A DNA stretch of 64,000 nucleotides from Plasmodium coatneyi (Eukaryota > Apicomplexa > Aconoidasida > Haemosporida > Plasmodiidae): assembly GCF_001680005.1 (NCBI RefSeq), contig NC_033564.1, positions 1,488,001 to 1,552,000 of the forward strand, given 5' to 3'. Of the stretch, positions 1-10,867 are shown in pieces. The translations under genes and the position numbers were made by a program. Every line of letters starts with the position of its first letter. The stretch's first letter is position 1. Below the pieces are notes generated by a model. The model had not been told where the DNA came from. It did not search any database and saw nothing but the letters and a program-made list of their open reading frames with translations.

Positions 1-1040
1 TACTATATATATAAGAAGTATTATATGAGTGAAGTATTATACGCACGCGCATAATATATGTATTATATATTTATTCATTTTGAATAAGAAATGGTCCTTA
101 GTACCTCTGTCATTATTTATGCATATTCCTTTTTGTATAGTGAATTCGTGCTAGGAATTGTTCTTATGTTCCGTATAAATATATGTGTATGAATATTGCT
201 TGTTCCGTACTTATGAATACTAAATTCTTACTTTATCCTAATAGTACACATTGTTAAATTTTTAGAACAATGATACCATATTGTATATATACGTATTATA
301 CTATCATATGTATATATAATTAAGGCAAAATGTAGGAATTACTTGTAAGGGAAATTTGAAATAAGAACGAAAGGTGACAAATTCTTCATTTATTCCTTTT
401 ATTTATGTATTATATACATTGCATGGTATATATTTATCAGTAATATAACCATATTACTTCTATACACGCATTCATTACCTGCTTTCACATATATATACAT
501 GTGTATATGTGTATACGTTATATTCATATACGTGCATATATATATAATAATATGATTTACATTTTAATAAGAACTATTATATGCGTATAATGAATTTATG
601 CTCAATTATGTTATTATAAAAAGAGGCGCTTGCTATTAAGAAACTTTTTAACAAATAGGTAGTGCAGTTCATACATGCTGACAGCATCTATCCCTCCTGC
701 TAAATGTGTACACACTTATGAATATGTAATAAGTGGAGCGTATATTTGTGGATTACATTATGATTATACAACATCAAAGTTTGAATTATTTATACTTAAA
801 AGTAAGGAGGAACATATTAATCCCTACAGTACTATATTGCAGCATAGCCCCTTTCACCAATAGCTGCTAATAATAACTTTCTTCTTTTACCCTTTTTCCT
901 TTTTTCCTTCTTCTTATTCCATTTTCCTCTTTTCTTTTCTTTTTTCATTTTTTTTTTCTTTTTCCTTCTATTCTCTTTTTTCTTTTTTCCTTTATCTCCT
1001 TTTTCTATTATTATTACATTATACTCTTATTTTCTCAGCG
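1..1040. other. AT-rich intergenic sequence, no gene seen
   Basis: Very AT-rich DNA with TA-rich tracts and a pyrimidine tract at about 880-1010. The only open frame (675-863, 62 codons) has no splice context, KIR motif or recognisable domain, so I do not call it. It leads into the telomere-like block that starts at about 1041. Confidence 0.6.
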
Positions 1041-1965
1041 TCCAGGTTTCACCCATCACTCTTTAGCGTTCAGGGTATCAACGTGCAGACATCAGGGTTT
1101 GCGGTATAGGAATAGGCTTTCAAGATCAAGGGTTCAGGGTTCACTGTTCTGGGCTTAATAATTATGCTTTAGTTTTAGGGTTTACAGTTTAGGGTTTAGG
1201 ATAAAGTGTTAAGGTTTCACGGTTCGCTGCTTAGGCTTTAGGCTTTAGGGTTCTGCGCTTAGGATTCAGGCTATAGGATTGAGAGTTTAGGGTTCAGGGC
1301 TTAGGTTTTAGTATTAAAAGTTCAGGGATTTATGGGCTTAGAATGCAGGGTTACAGGATTCACTTTTTGGGGTTTAGTTTTCAAGCTTTAGGGTTCAGGG
1401 TCTAAGGTTCAGGGTTTAGGCTTCAGAATTTGGGGTTTAGTTTTGAGGTTTTAGGTTTAAGGGTTTATGGTACCGAGGTTAGGGTTCAGGGTTGACGCTT
1501 TAGGGTTGAGGCTTTAGGGTTTAGGGTTCAGGGTTTAGGATTTAGGGTTCGGGATTTAGGGTTCAGGGTTCAGGGTTTAGGGTTCACCGTTTAAGTTTCA
1601 GGGCTTACGGTGTAGGGTTTACTTTCAGGGCTTATGGTGTAGGTTTTTGGCTTCAGCGCTTAGGTTGTAGGGTTTAGGTTTTAGGGTTTAGGATTCAGGG
1701 CTTAGGGTGTAGGGCTTAGGTTTTAGGATTCAGGGATTTAGGGGTAAACTTTCAGAAACAAGGGGTTAGTGTTAAGAAACTAGAGTTTGTGTTTCAGGGC
1801 CTAGGGTTTAGTGTTCAGGATTTATTGTTTATGGTTTAGAGTTTAGGGCTTAGTTTTCAGGATCTAGGACTCTTGGGATCAGGATTTTGGGCCTAGGGCT
1901 TGGGGGCTTACGTTTTAGTGATTCAAGTTTTCATGTTCTACGGTTGAGAGTTCAGGGTTTCAGGG
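1041..1965 (+). repeat. Internal telomere-like repeat block, G-rich orientation
   Basis: Degenerate heptamers of the Plasmodium telomere type, GGGTTTA and GGGTTCA, run for about 0.9 kb with G-rich units on the plus strand. Units are heavily mutated but keep the 7-bp period in many places. The block lies inside the chromosome, upstream of K1, and not at an end. It is the left half of an inverted pair; the right half starts near 2015. Confidence 0.9.
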
Positions 1966-2014
1966 AGTCTATTACTCCTTTTGATGTTGCTTGCGATCCA
2001 GTAATTTAGAAACT

Positions 2015-2405
2015 GAAGACTCAACCTAAACCCTGAACACCTGTATCCTGAACCCCAAACCCCCAAACCCTGAAACCTCAAACCCTGAACCCTAATCATT
2101 GGATCCTGAAACTTGACCTCCGAAGCCTAAGGCCTGAACCGTGAGCCCCTAGCCCTAAGCCCTAAACCCTGAACACCGAACCTAAGCCGCAAACCATAAA
2201 TTCTGAACCCTATGTCCTCAACAGTAAACCCTGAACCCTAAAACCTGAGTCATAAACACTGAACAGTATAAACTAAACGCTAAACTCTAAACGCTAAACT
2301 CTAAATCCTAAACCCAAAACCTTAAACCCTGAACCTTAAGCCCTGTGCCCTGAATCCCTGAAGCATGAATCCCTGAACGGTGAATTCTTGAAACCTGAAC
2401 CCTAG
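2015..2405 (-). repeat. Internal telomere-like repeat block, C-rich orientation
   Basis: The same heptamers in the complementary orientation (CCCTAAA and CCCTGAA on the plus strand). It follows the 1041-1965 block after a unique spacer of about 50 bp, giving an inverted arrangement. Its orientation matches the outward transcription of K1 to the right. Confidence 0.9.
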
Positions 2406-3435
2406 ACCATAAGAACCTGTGAATATATTTTTATGAACATATTGTGTCCTTCAGTAGAAGAAATTAATCGAGGAAATCGATTTGGGGTGAAATATTTTCT
2501 TGACTCATATTGATTACACGTATATATGAGAAATTTGGTAGAGTATAAGAAGGAAGAAATAAAATATAAATAAGAAAAAGGACATGAATAAGTGAAATAC
2601 GTTGTGTGTTGGAAAGGGGGGGGGACTCGAATAGTGTAGGATGTATTATGTATAAATAAGTTATTTATGGTGTCGTCCACGAGAGAAGAATGGGAAGAAT
2701 TATTAACTCTGAGGAAGAATAATCCAATGAATATGATGATATACGGAGGAGTGTGTTCTTGAGAAAATGCATACATTTGCTTAAATGTAATTCGTGGGAT
2801 TAAGCATATTATATCTTTTTCCCTATGCTGTGTATGTGTATAGCCTACTTTGAGTATGTATGAATGTACACATGTAGATAAAGGGGAGAGCGTTGTTCAT
2901 ATATGAACTAAATTACATATGGGCTAACAAAATCCAATAGCACCATTAATTATCAGTACAGCGTAGTTATAGATGATGAAATTTTTTTTGCCAAAATAAA
3001 ACTGTATTCTTGTTTACGTAATAGTTGAAGAAGGTGAATAGTCGTACAGCGCTAAAAGTAATGGTGCAAAGTATAATTAATTAGTGCATAGATGGAAGGT
3101 GTGCACAGGGCTCAATTCTTAACCTCCATTTTTAACGTTTTAATGTATGAGCCCGTATTTTCACCTTAATTATGTGTACTTACAATAATTTGGCACATAT
3201 GTATATATGGAATATATTGTGATTTCGTCCCTGTGGAAATGGAATAATCTGTATTATTAGGAAGAAAGTGAAAGTTTTGATACATACTTCCTTCTGTTAT
3301 AATCTTTGTTAAAGAAGCGGAAGAGAAAAATTTTCCTGCACCCACATGTGTCTGCTCATAATGTATGAACACATATATGAACAACACATTTTATAACATA
3401 AATTTATATTATATACACAGATATGTACATATATA
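2406..3435. other. Putative 5' region of K1
   Basis: AT-rich sequence between the telomere-like block and the first codon of K1. The open frames here (for example 2402-2776 and 3166-3387 on the minus strand) are of biased composition with no recognisable domain. Promoter and 5'UTR are expected here by position only; I see no defined element. Confidence 0.5.
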
Positions 3436-5996
3436 ATGGTGAACAAACTACAGGAAGATGATGATGGACCTCAAGTATTAGGGGTCCGTATACTTTTTTT
3501 TTTTCAAAATATGTGCACACATATATTATGTATACTATTTTCCATGTGAAGTATAATGAACATAGAAGAAAGGAATACATACATAAAAATATATATATTT
3601 GCACTATTTACATTTGTAGAGGAAGCAAGTAGAACAATTACCCTCAAATACAAGGTACTATAATAGATTCAATGAAGGTTGGCAGCATTGTACTGGAATT
3701 AATTCTTGGCCAGAAAAAGTAAAAGCTGAATTGAAACAGTGCCATGATATTAAAGCATATGCTGAACAAATTGTAGGGGCACTATGTTACGCAGCACACA
3801 TGAAGAGTGCCAGTACATCCAATAAAGACTTTTGCACTTTCTTCTATTTCTGGGTAGGAGAAATGTTATCAAGTAAATTTGAGGAAGATACATCATTCAA
3901 TAAAGCTATTGAATTGATTAGAACTACATTAGAGTCCACTAATGAACATCATAAGTGTAGCTTTAAGGACCACAAGAATCACAGGGAATATATCAAAAAA
4001 TGGAAAGGAGTATATGACCTTTCCGTAGACTGCGTTACTATGCAGGATGTATTGGGAGACCCTAACGCCCTCTGTACTCAGGACTATTATAAACACCTAC
4101 AGGAAGCTGTTAAAGCTTATAATGCAGTCTGCACAAATGGTACAATGGAGGATGATGCATACTGTAAAAAAATTGAAGCTGCACTTGGAAAAAATGAACA
4201 CGGGAAAGTGCTACAATTAGAGTCTGAAACGGAAACAGTTTCAAAGGAAAGAGCACAGTCCGTACGTGGGGCGCAATCTCAAGGCGAAAAACTTTCGGTT
4301 GGTACTACAATATACAAGAATGTATGCTTCGGATTTAGTACTACTTCTACAGGGGATTTAAAATGTTCCACTACCGAGGAACACCGTGACAGTGCAGATG
4401 CTCCAAGTAGAGTAGGTCACCTACAGGGTTCTCAAGTTCCTCCTCCTCATTCTACCCATATCGAGGTCAGTAGAGCAAAAATAACAATAATAATAGTAGT
4501 ATAAATTTAATCCCGCCCCCCTCCTTCTTCCTTATTTAGAGTGAATAAATATATACGCACACACACATATATATTGTGTTCATGATACTATGTTAATATG
4601 CACAATGAGCGAAGGAAAGGAGGGTCTAAGGTGGAAGGAAGGGGTCTAAGGAAGAAAGGAAAGGAGGGTCTAAGGAGTGTATATTTGTTATACTGTTGAT
4701 AATTTAGTTTTTTTTTTTTTTTTTTATTGCTACTATTACTTACTTTATATAAAAGGAAAGGAAATGCTGTAAATGCTAATGTGCCAAATATAGAAGAAAG
4801 AGCAGTGGTGGTGGTGGAAGGAAGGTTGTTAGGTGGGTGGTAGGAAGCTTGCTAGGATGGTGGATGGAAGGAAGTTTGTTAGGTGGGTTGTTAGGGGTGG
4901 TAGGTGGGTTGTTAGGTGTGTGGTAGGTGGGTTGTTAGGTGTGTGGTAGGTGGGTTGTTAGGTGTGTGGTAGGTGGGTTGTTAGGTGTGTGGTAGGTGGG
5001 TTGTTAGGTGTGTGGTAGGTGGGTTGTTAGGTGTGTGGTAGGTGGGTTGTTAGGTAGATAGTAGGTGGAACGAAAGGGATCTAAAAAGGAAAGAAAACGG
5101 ACGTCTAAAGAGGAAGAAGGGAAGGATGTGGTCTAAGGAGGAGGAAGAAAAGAGTTCTAAGGAGGGAAGGGTTAAAACTAAAAAGAGTACTCCTTTGGTC
5201 ATATATGTGTATATTCTACTAATTACATTTTTGTAGGATCCGTATTTGAGTGGTTTACCTTCAAGTGCAACGTACGAGGACCTTGACACTAGCTTCGACC
5301 TATACAAGGAATATGGGGATGTCACCACAATAAGGAGTAAACTGCAGAGTATAGTAGGGACATATGGCAGTATAAGTGGTTGCATAGATCAAATTGCCTC
5401 AGCGTGGTACTACATAACCACAATGATGCCGAAAAATGATCCGTTCTATCAGGAGCGTTGTAATTTTTTTTATTACTGGCTAGGGGACCAAATGTGGGGA
5501 AAAGTAAGCGACGCCACTGAATTCCATGGAGTCATAGGCATGGTCTATGGTAAATTACCGGAAATGAGCGATAAGCTGAAGTGTACAGATCCGTACCCCA
5601 CTATTACTAAAGAGCAGTTTGAAAAAATAAAAATAATGTTTGATCACACTCAAGACTACCCAACTATAATGAACAAACTACAGCTGAATGGATACCGTTG
5701 TACTGAGAAACTGAAAAAATATATGGATGACATCTTTAAAACTTATAATAACGTACATCAGAAATGTCAGAATAAACAGAGTGATGACTACTGCCAAAAT
5801 TTTGAAAGTACATATGGGCCATACTGTAGTAGGGAGTTTGCAAAATTATCATGTTCAGCAGGAATAAGTGCGTCCGCCACTGCTGTTTCTTCCATATTGG
5901 GAATAGGAGCACTACCAACGGCTGCTTTTTTTTTATATAAAGTAATGATCTTAATAAAAATATACACATATGTACATATATATATATGGACATATG

Positions 5997-6077
<81 letters not shown>

Positions 6078-6585
6078 ACATGTATATATATGTATGTGTA
6101 TATATAACTATATATGTACGTATATATATATGTATGTGTCTCTCTATATATATATTTGTACCCCTTAACATTTGCAACACCACCTCCTTCCCTTCACGTA
6201 CCCCTTTTCTTAGCATAATCTTCTACCTTCTTGGATAAAGGACAACTTTTTGGGGGGAGGAAGGAACAATAACATCAACAGCAGGAACAGCAGTAATAGA
6301 AGCAGAAAAAAAAGATCCGCTGCAAAGAACTGGGACACATTCACGAACAACAATTCAACAACCACGGACTCCACATTCGACTCCGCAGCGGACGTCTCCA
6401 CAGCAGATTCAACCATAGCAGATTTCACAGATGGATCTACTGTATATAATGGACGGCGATCAACATCACCCACACAAAGAAGAACAGGAGCAGGAACAAG
6501 TAATAATAGAAGTCAGCCACAACAAAAGCAAAAGCTACAACATGGAAGGCAAGGTCACCGAAATATAAGCTATCAGAGCATGTAG
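3436..6585 (+). CDS. KIR variant antigen K1, two-domain, four exons
   Basis: Likely exons are 3436-3483, 3620-4465, 5237-5941 and 6214-6585, all phase 0, giving about 656 residues. Exon 1 (MVNKLQ...QVLG, donor GTCCGT) has no signal peptide. Exon 2 is a Cys-rich domain opening with QLPSNTRYYNRF and carrying FFYFWVGEM. Exon 3 is a second domain (SGLPS, FFYYWLGDQ) ending in a hydrophobic helix and LYK at about residues 512-533. Exon 4 is a basic then Ser/Thr-rich cytoplasmic tail ending NISYQSM. KIR proteins are variant antigens thought to reach the infected red-cell surface. Intron 2 (771 bp) carries a minisatellite and intron 3 a long (TA)n. K1 is the closest relative of K3 in this window, with the same exon plan. 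Family call is secure; exact exon 1 and introns are inferred from splice consensus and frame. Confidence 0.87.
4800..5062 (+). repeat. 23-bp G/T-rich minisatellite in K1 intron 2
   Basis: About six copies of a 23-bp unit (GGGTTGTTAGGTGTGTGGTAGGT with variants) at 4900-5055, preceded by degenerate GGAAGG/GTTAGG units. It is confined to the intron between the two domain exons. The flanks (4600-4680 and 5070-5180) are purine-rich GGTCTAAGGAGGAAGG motifs that recur in other KIR introns. Confidence 0.85.
5997..6069. repeat. (TA)n microsatellite in the last intron of K1
   Basis: An uninterrupted run of about 36 TA units followed by TATG-rich sequence. It lies between the transmembrane exon and the cytoplasmic exon, the intron that also carries TA runs in K5 and K10. 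Confidence 0.95.
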
Positions 6586-7284
6586 AACACCTGAATGGGA
6601 ACTTCCCTTTCGGGGGGGGCCCATAAGAATCCGGGAAATTCATGCAGTGCAGGAACGGAAGGACCCCTCTTTTTTTTTTTTATTTTTATAAACTTTTTTC
6701 CTTTTTTTTTTCCCCTTCCTTCTTATTCCTTCCTTACTTACTTTTTATGATCATTCAATAGTAATAATAATTTCCTTCTCCTCTTTTTTTTTCTTCCTTT
6801 TCCTTCTTTCCTTCCTTTTCTTCCTTCGTTTTTTTTTCTATTCGAAATGAATATATATATATTACACTTTTAATTATATGTGCACATATTAATATGATTT
6901 GGGATGCGTGCAAATGTATGTATAAGGGATAATGTATTACCCCATTCCTCAGGGAAAGAAAAGAAAAAAAAACTTAAATAATCTGTGAATTTCCCTCAAA
7001 AAAAAAAAAAGAAATTAATCAAACGAAAAAAAAAAAAAAAAAAAAAAAGCCATCAATGAAATTGCTGGTGCAAGAAAAAAGAAATTAAAGTTTTGAAGGC
7101 AAAAAAAAAAGGAAGAAGTAAAAAAATTTTAAAAAGAAACAATATTGAAAAAAAAAAGAAAAGAAACAAAAAAATTAAGTCTACCATCTGTAAAATTTTA
7201 AAAGAAGAATGAGGCAAGTACACTCTATAAAAAAAGGGGGAAGGAAGAATAGATTCTATTTACTGCTTCGTGGGGAGGGGAATA
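6586..7284. other. Convergent 3' intergenic region between K1 and K2
   Basis: Contains the 3' ends of K1 (plus) and K2 (minus), with long T-rich tracts (6668-6850) then A-rich tracts (6955-7170). No coding signal seen. The T/A asymmetry is typical of Plasmodium 3'UTR DNA. Confidence 0.6.
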
Positions 7285-9266
7285 TTATGTGGGGTGATAC
7301 CTTATATTCCTGCGACCCCGTGTATTTGCTCTTCCTCTTCCGTCGGTAGATGGTCGTGTGGTAATAGTGTATGGAGCAGAGTATTCCGTGTTAGAATATT
7401 CTACTGAATCTTCCACTGTAGACTCTTCTGTTGAAGTTTCTGTTGAGTCAAATGTAGAGTCCTCTAATGTTGAGTCCCCTTCTGTTGCGTCTGTTGTTGC
7501 ATATTCCATAGAATCGTCGTCGTCGTCGTCATCTGAAGATTTGTTAAAATGCCGTTCCACGGATCTTCTTTTCCTTGGCTCTTCAGAAGTGTTATTCCTC
7601 TTAGAGAATAGTGAAGTATACTAATATAATGGGAAGGAAGAAAGAAAAGAAAAGATGGGATGGTGCAAAGGGGCGCAGCGCATATATTATCTTGTACGTT
7701 GTGCATTTGCTGTTTATACAACAGAAAAGGAAGTTACGGTACTGTAGGACGAAACAATGAACATAAGTAAATGTTTCTGTTCATTGTTTTATTATAGTAT
7801 ATATGTGCGTACGCACATAATACCTTATATAAAAGGAGGGCAGTTAGAGGAAGTGCTACTGCTGCAGCCGCAGATGGTATAATAGTGGTCACGGAAAGCG
7901 GAGATGGTGGTGAAGCACCACCTTCCACTGTACTCACTGCGGGACCTGGCCCATCTACATCCACCTTCGGGCCTTTTATATCCACTTCTGGACCTTTGAT
8001 GTCACCTTCCGCCTTAGGTAATGTTACATCTACGTCCCCCTTCACCTGTGGATTCTGTGGACCTACAGGGCCGGTTGGACCCTTATCACCTAGTGATCCT
8101 GATTCACCCCTATGACCTTGTGGACCCCTATCATCTACTGAAAGAAAAAAGCGGGTAGTTAGGAATATGTGTAAAGTATAATGAATAACATACTACCAAC
8201 CTAGGATGGGATGTGTTCACACCGCGTGGGTGTTGCTAAATCTTTGTGCGGCCCCTTCTTCCCTGGTTTTATATATACTTACCTGCTAATACACCAGTGG
8301 TGGCTCCGGATGTTCCTTCCGCAGGAGGAGTTTCTTGTTGAGGTCCTCTACTTGCTGGTGGTCCACCCGCAGGGAATGGTAATTGGGGAGGTTGAGGTTG
8401 CTGTTGCTGTTGTTGTTGCTGTTGTTGTTGCTGTTGTTGTTGCTGTTGTTGTTGTTGCTGCTGTTCCCTCTGTTGTTCACTCTGTAGTCTTTGATTCACT
8501 TTATTCCGCAAGGTGCCCAGTTTGTCTATATTTCGCATCACCCTCTTATTCCATCGTCCCTTCCACTGTCTACAGAAATCCGTATCACCTATATTCGGCC
8601 TTAAACATCTATCTTCCGTTCCCGTATAAGTACTATGTGCCCTTTCTAGGTACTCCTTGTAGTTTCTTAGACACTCCGTACTTGTAGCATTATAGTTCAT
8701 CTGTATATAGCTATAGTCCTGGGTACAGTCGTATAATTCTTTCATACTTGGGAATACTTCCTCTGTTATTTCAGGATATAGAGATGGACACGGTCGTTGG
8801 TTCTCCATTATCCACACCTTGGGCAATTTATTTGAAATTTCCTTCATAATATCAGGGAATTCAGCACCCTGTCCTCCGTACAGTGCCAATACCAACTCCC
8901 CTAACCACCAATATAGGTACTGGCAGTATAATAATCTTTCTGTCGCGGTGCCCTTCTTATTTATATGACACCAAACATTTGCAATTTTCTCCTCTTCACC
9001 TTTCAGTTCTTTATACTTACTGGATAGACTTCCTAGGCCACTTTTCACTGTGTCATAATTACCGTCACATTTACTTTCCATTCCTTCTGCTACTCCCCTG
9101 AGTTCCTTGTATCGGGATTCTACACTCTTCCCCTTTAAACATTTCTCCTGCGTATGTGAAAAATGATATACATGAGCCACGTGTAGCTTACATATAAATT
9201 CGAGGTACAATATTGAAAAAGTTGTATTCACACTTTTTTTCTCCTTACCAATTCTGACATTTCCAT
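7285..9266 (-). CDS. KIR antigen K2 with polyQ, collagen-like and AHNAK-like segments
   Basis: Likely exons in transcription order are 9266-9249 (MEMSEL), 9147-8283, 8137-7824 and 7620-7285, about 510 residues. Exon 2 is one Cys-rich KIR domain (LYWWLGELV, DCTQDYSYI) followed by about 25 Gln and a Pro-rich stretch. It ends at a phase-1 donor (GCAG/GTAAGT), unlike the phase-0 introns elsewhere. Exon 3 opens with eight Gly-X-Y-like triplets (about residues 299-321), then 32 residues closely resembling the repeat of the giant protein AHNAK (KGDVDVTLPKAEGD, GPEVDIKGPKVD; about 327-358), a linker and the transmembrane helix ending LLLYK at 399. Exon 4 is the basic and Asp/Ser/Thr-rich cytoplasmic tail. 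The phase and splice sites join without any break. KIR identity is firm; the host resemblance is from memory. Confidence 0.87.
7947..8042 (-). other. AHNAK-like segment in the K2 stalk
   Basis: Encodes KGDVDVTLPKAEGD, then IKGPEVDIKGPKVDVDGP, 32 residues in all. AHNAK carries dozens of repeats with the same order of elements (KGDVDVxLPKVEGDLKGPE, VDIKGPKVD), so nearly every position fits. It sits between the collagen-like stretch and the transmembrane helix in the same exon. Confidence 0.8.
8058..8126 (-). other. Collagen-like Gly-X-Y run in the K2 stalk
   Basis: Seven complete triplets and one partial one, each starting with Gly (GPQ GHR GES GSL GDK GPT GPV GP). It begins immediately after the splice acceptor of exon 3. 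Composition and order look like a vertebrate fibrillar-collagen fragment, but Gly-X-Y is low in information and I cannot name one chain. Confidence 0.7.
8391..8469 (-). repeat. CAG/CAA tract encoding polyglutamine in K2
   Basis: Mixed CAG and CAA codons give about 25 consecutive Gln after SEQQRE and before PQPPQLPFP. Asn, not Gln, is the usual homopolymer in AT-rich Plasmodium proteins, so a long Gln tract is unusual. It is in frame and lies at the end of the ectodomain exon. Confidence 0.9.
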
Positions 9267-10867
9267 CCTTCTTGCTGGTGTAATATTTTGACTTATAGGA
9301 ACTTTACATTAATATGTGCGTACTCCTTGGTATACATTTTCCTTTAAAGTGCTCATTCCTTAATTATTTGTCTGTTCTTCTTTATTTATACCTACTCATG
9401 ATTACGTAGGAAATTCCTTATTCCTTACTTTAAGTACTTCTTCCTTTTTTCTCTTCTGAGGTATAATTCATTGTAAACCCATACTACTCAAATATATGTA
9501 TTATTCATATGTGAATATATTCTTTATTGAATACACAAAGGAAAGGAAGAAGAAGAAGGTGGGGTGGTAAGTTCGGAAGAATGGTGCTGTGGTATGCCTC
9601 TTACTTAATTTCTTCCTTTTTTTGCTTTTTCTCTAATTTATTATATTTTATGTGCGCCCCTTTATTCTTACACGATTCCTTATTATTTTCATCTATTCTT
9701 TCCTTTTTAAAAATATTTCTTTAAAAATAAAAAATTTTAACTATGTTATTTAGACTATGGAAATATTCTACATGTATTTAAATTCACTATTAAAGTTTTT
9801 TCACTCAGTATATTTAGCTACTCTTTATTGCGTTTTTGCTTCCCTTCTTACCTTTATGTGCTCATCAGTTATTCTGTACTTAATATATATCCATAGAGAA
9901 AAAATATAGAGAATGATTCTAAAATTTATTTCAAAATTGTTGTGTTCGGCACTTCATAAAGCAATATATGCGCACATGTCCTTATATATAAATACTCATC
10001 TCTGGTGCCTCATTTTTGCTGCTTGTTAGGTATTTCTATTCCGCAAGAATAATATTTCCTCATCCCCTTTTTTTTCTATTCTTACATATATAAAGAGTCC
10101 ATTAAAAATTTCTTTGCATCTGCGAGATTTATACACTCGTCCTTCTTTTTTTTTTTTTTTTCCGTGTGTGTGTTTTTGCAAAAAAAAAAAATATGCGGTA
10201 CAGTTCAACAGTTGTAAAAAATTCGGTGCGAGCACAAAAACAATGGTTCCTTCCCTTTTGTGACAAAATTTATATTAGGGCATTCTTTTTTTTTTTGGAA
10301 TTTCTTTTTGACCAATATTATACCTAAATTACAATAAACACACAAGGAAAGGGTGAAGCTTTCCCTTTCTCTTCTGTGAAGGACATTGTGTAATTTTGCA
10401 TTTTATATGTGAACTGCACATCTAAAAGATGTGTATAGCATAAAAGAAGGAGGGTGGGCGAACTTCCTTCGTGGGAACCTCCCCGAGAACCATCGCGAAT
10501 CCGCGCACAATTTGAAACACGCTTTTCAAATGTCCATAAATTATAATTAGGAAAAAAGAAATTATTCTTTTGAACTGAAAAAAGTTACAAAGATAGAAAC
10601 TTGTAAACAAAAAAATAAATGAACATTTTGAATCTTCAATAGAAAAAACATTTTACCAAACAAGTCAAAATAAAGTGAGGAAGTAAATTTTTTTTCTTTT
10701 CTCAGCCTATAAAAATTACACATGAAAGTGAACAGCTTAGTACAACACAAATTTAAAAAAAAAGAATAATAAGAAAAACAAAAATGTCATTCTGCTCTTT
10801 ACACACTGTATAAACTGTGCCCGATTACTTATACCTCCCTCCGTGGAAGGATTCATGCAATGATGCA
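9267..10867. other. Gene-free region between K2 and K3
   Basis: AT-rich DNA upstream of K2 and downstream of K3 (both minus strand). Open frames at 9527-9724 and 10026-10750 are short, hydrophobic and low-complexity, with no KIR motif. The K3 3'UTR occupies its right edge (see 10803-10852). No telomere-like block lies in this head-to-tail gap. Confidence 0.6.
10803..10852 (-). promoter_or_regulatory. Conserved KIR 3'UTR element downstream of K3
   Basis: On the K3 strand the sequence after the stop reads GGAGGGAGGTATAAGTAA, then CAGTTTATACAGTGT. The same order of motifs occurs after K4, K5 and K11. Position in the 3'UTR suggests RNA processing or stability, which is inference. Confidence 0.55.

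Noticed and set aside
675..863. 62-codon open frame at the left end
   Set aside because: No splice context, family motif or domain; composition expected by chance in AT-rich DNA.
1041..2405. True chromosome end
   Set aside because: Heptamers are degenerate, inverted on themselves and followed by genes; the same pattern recurs three more times inside the window.
4900..5055. CRISPR-like array
   Set aside because: Tandem units without unique spacers in a eukaryotic intron.
5986..6168. Tyr/Ile repeat open frames around the TA run
   Set aside because: Direct product of the (TA)n microsatellite within a KIR intron.
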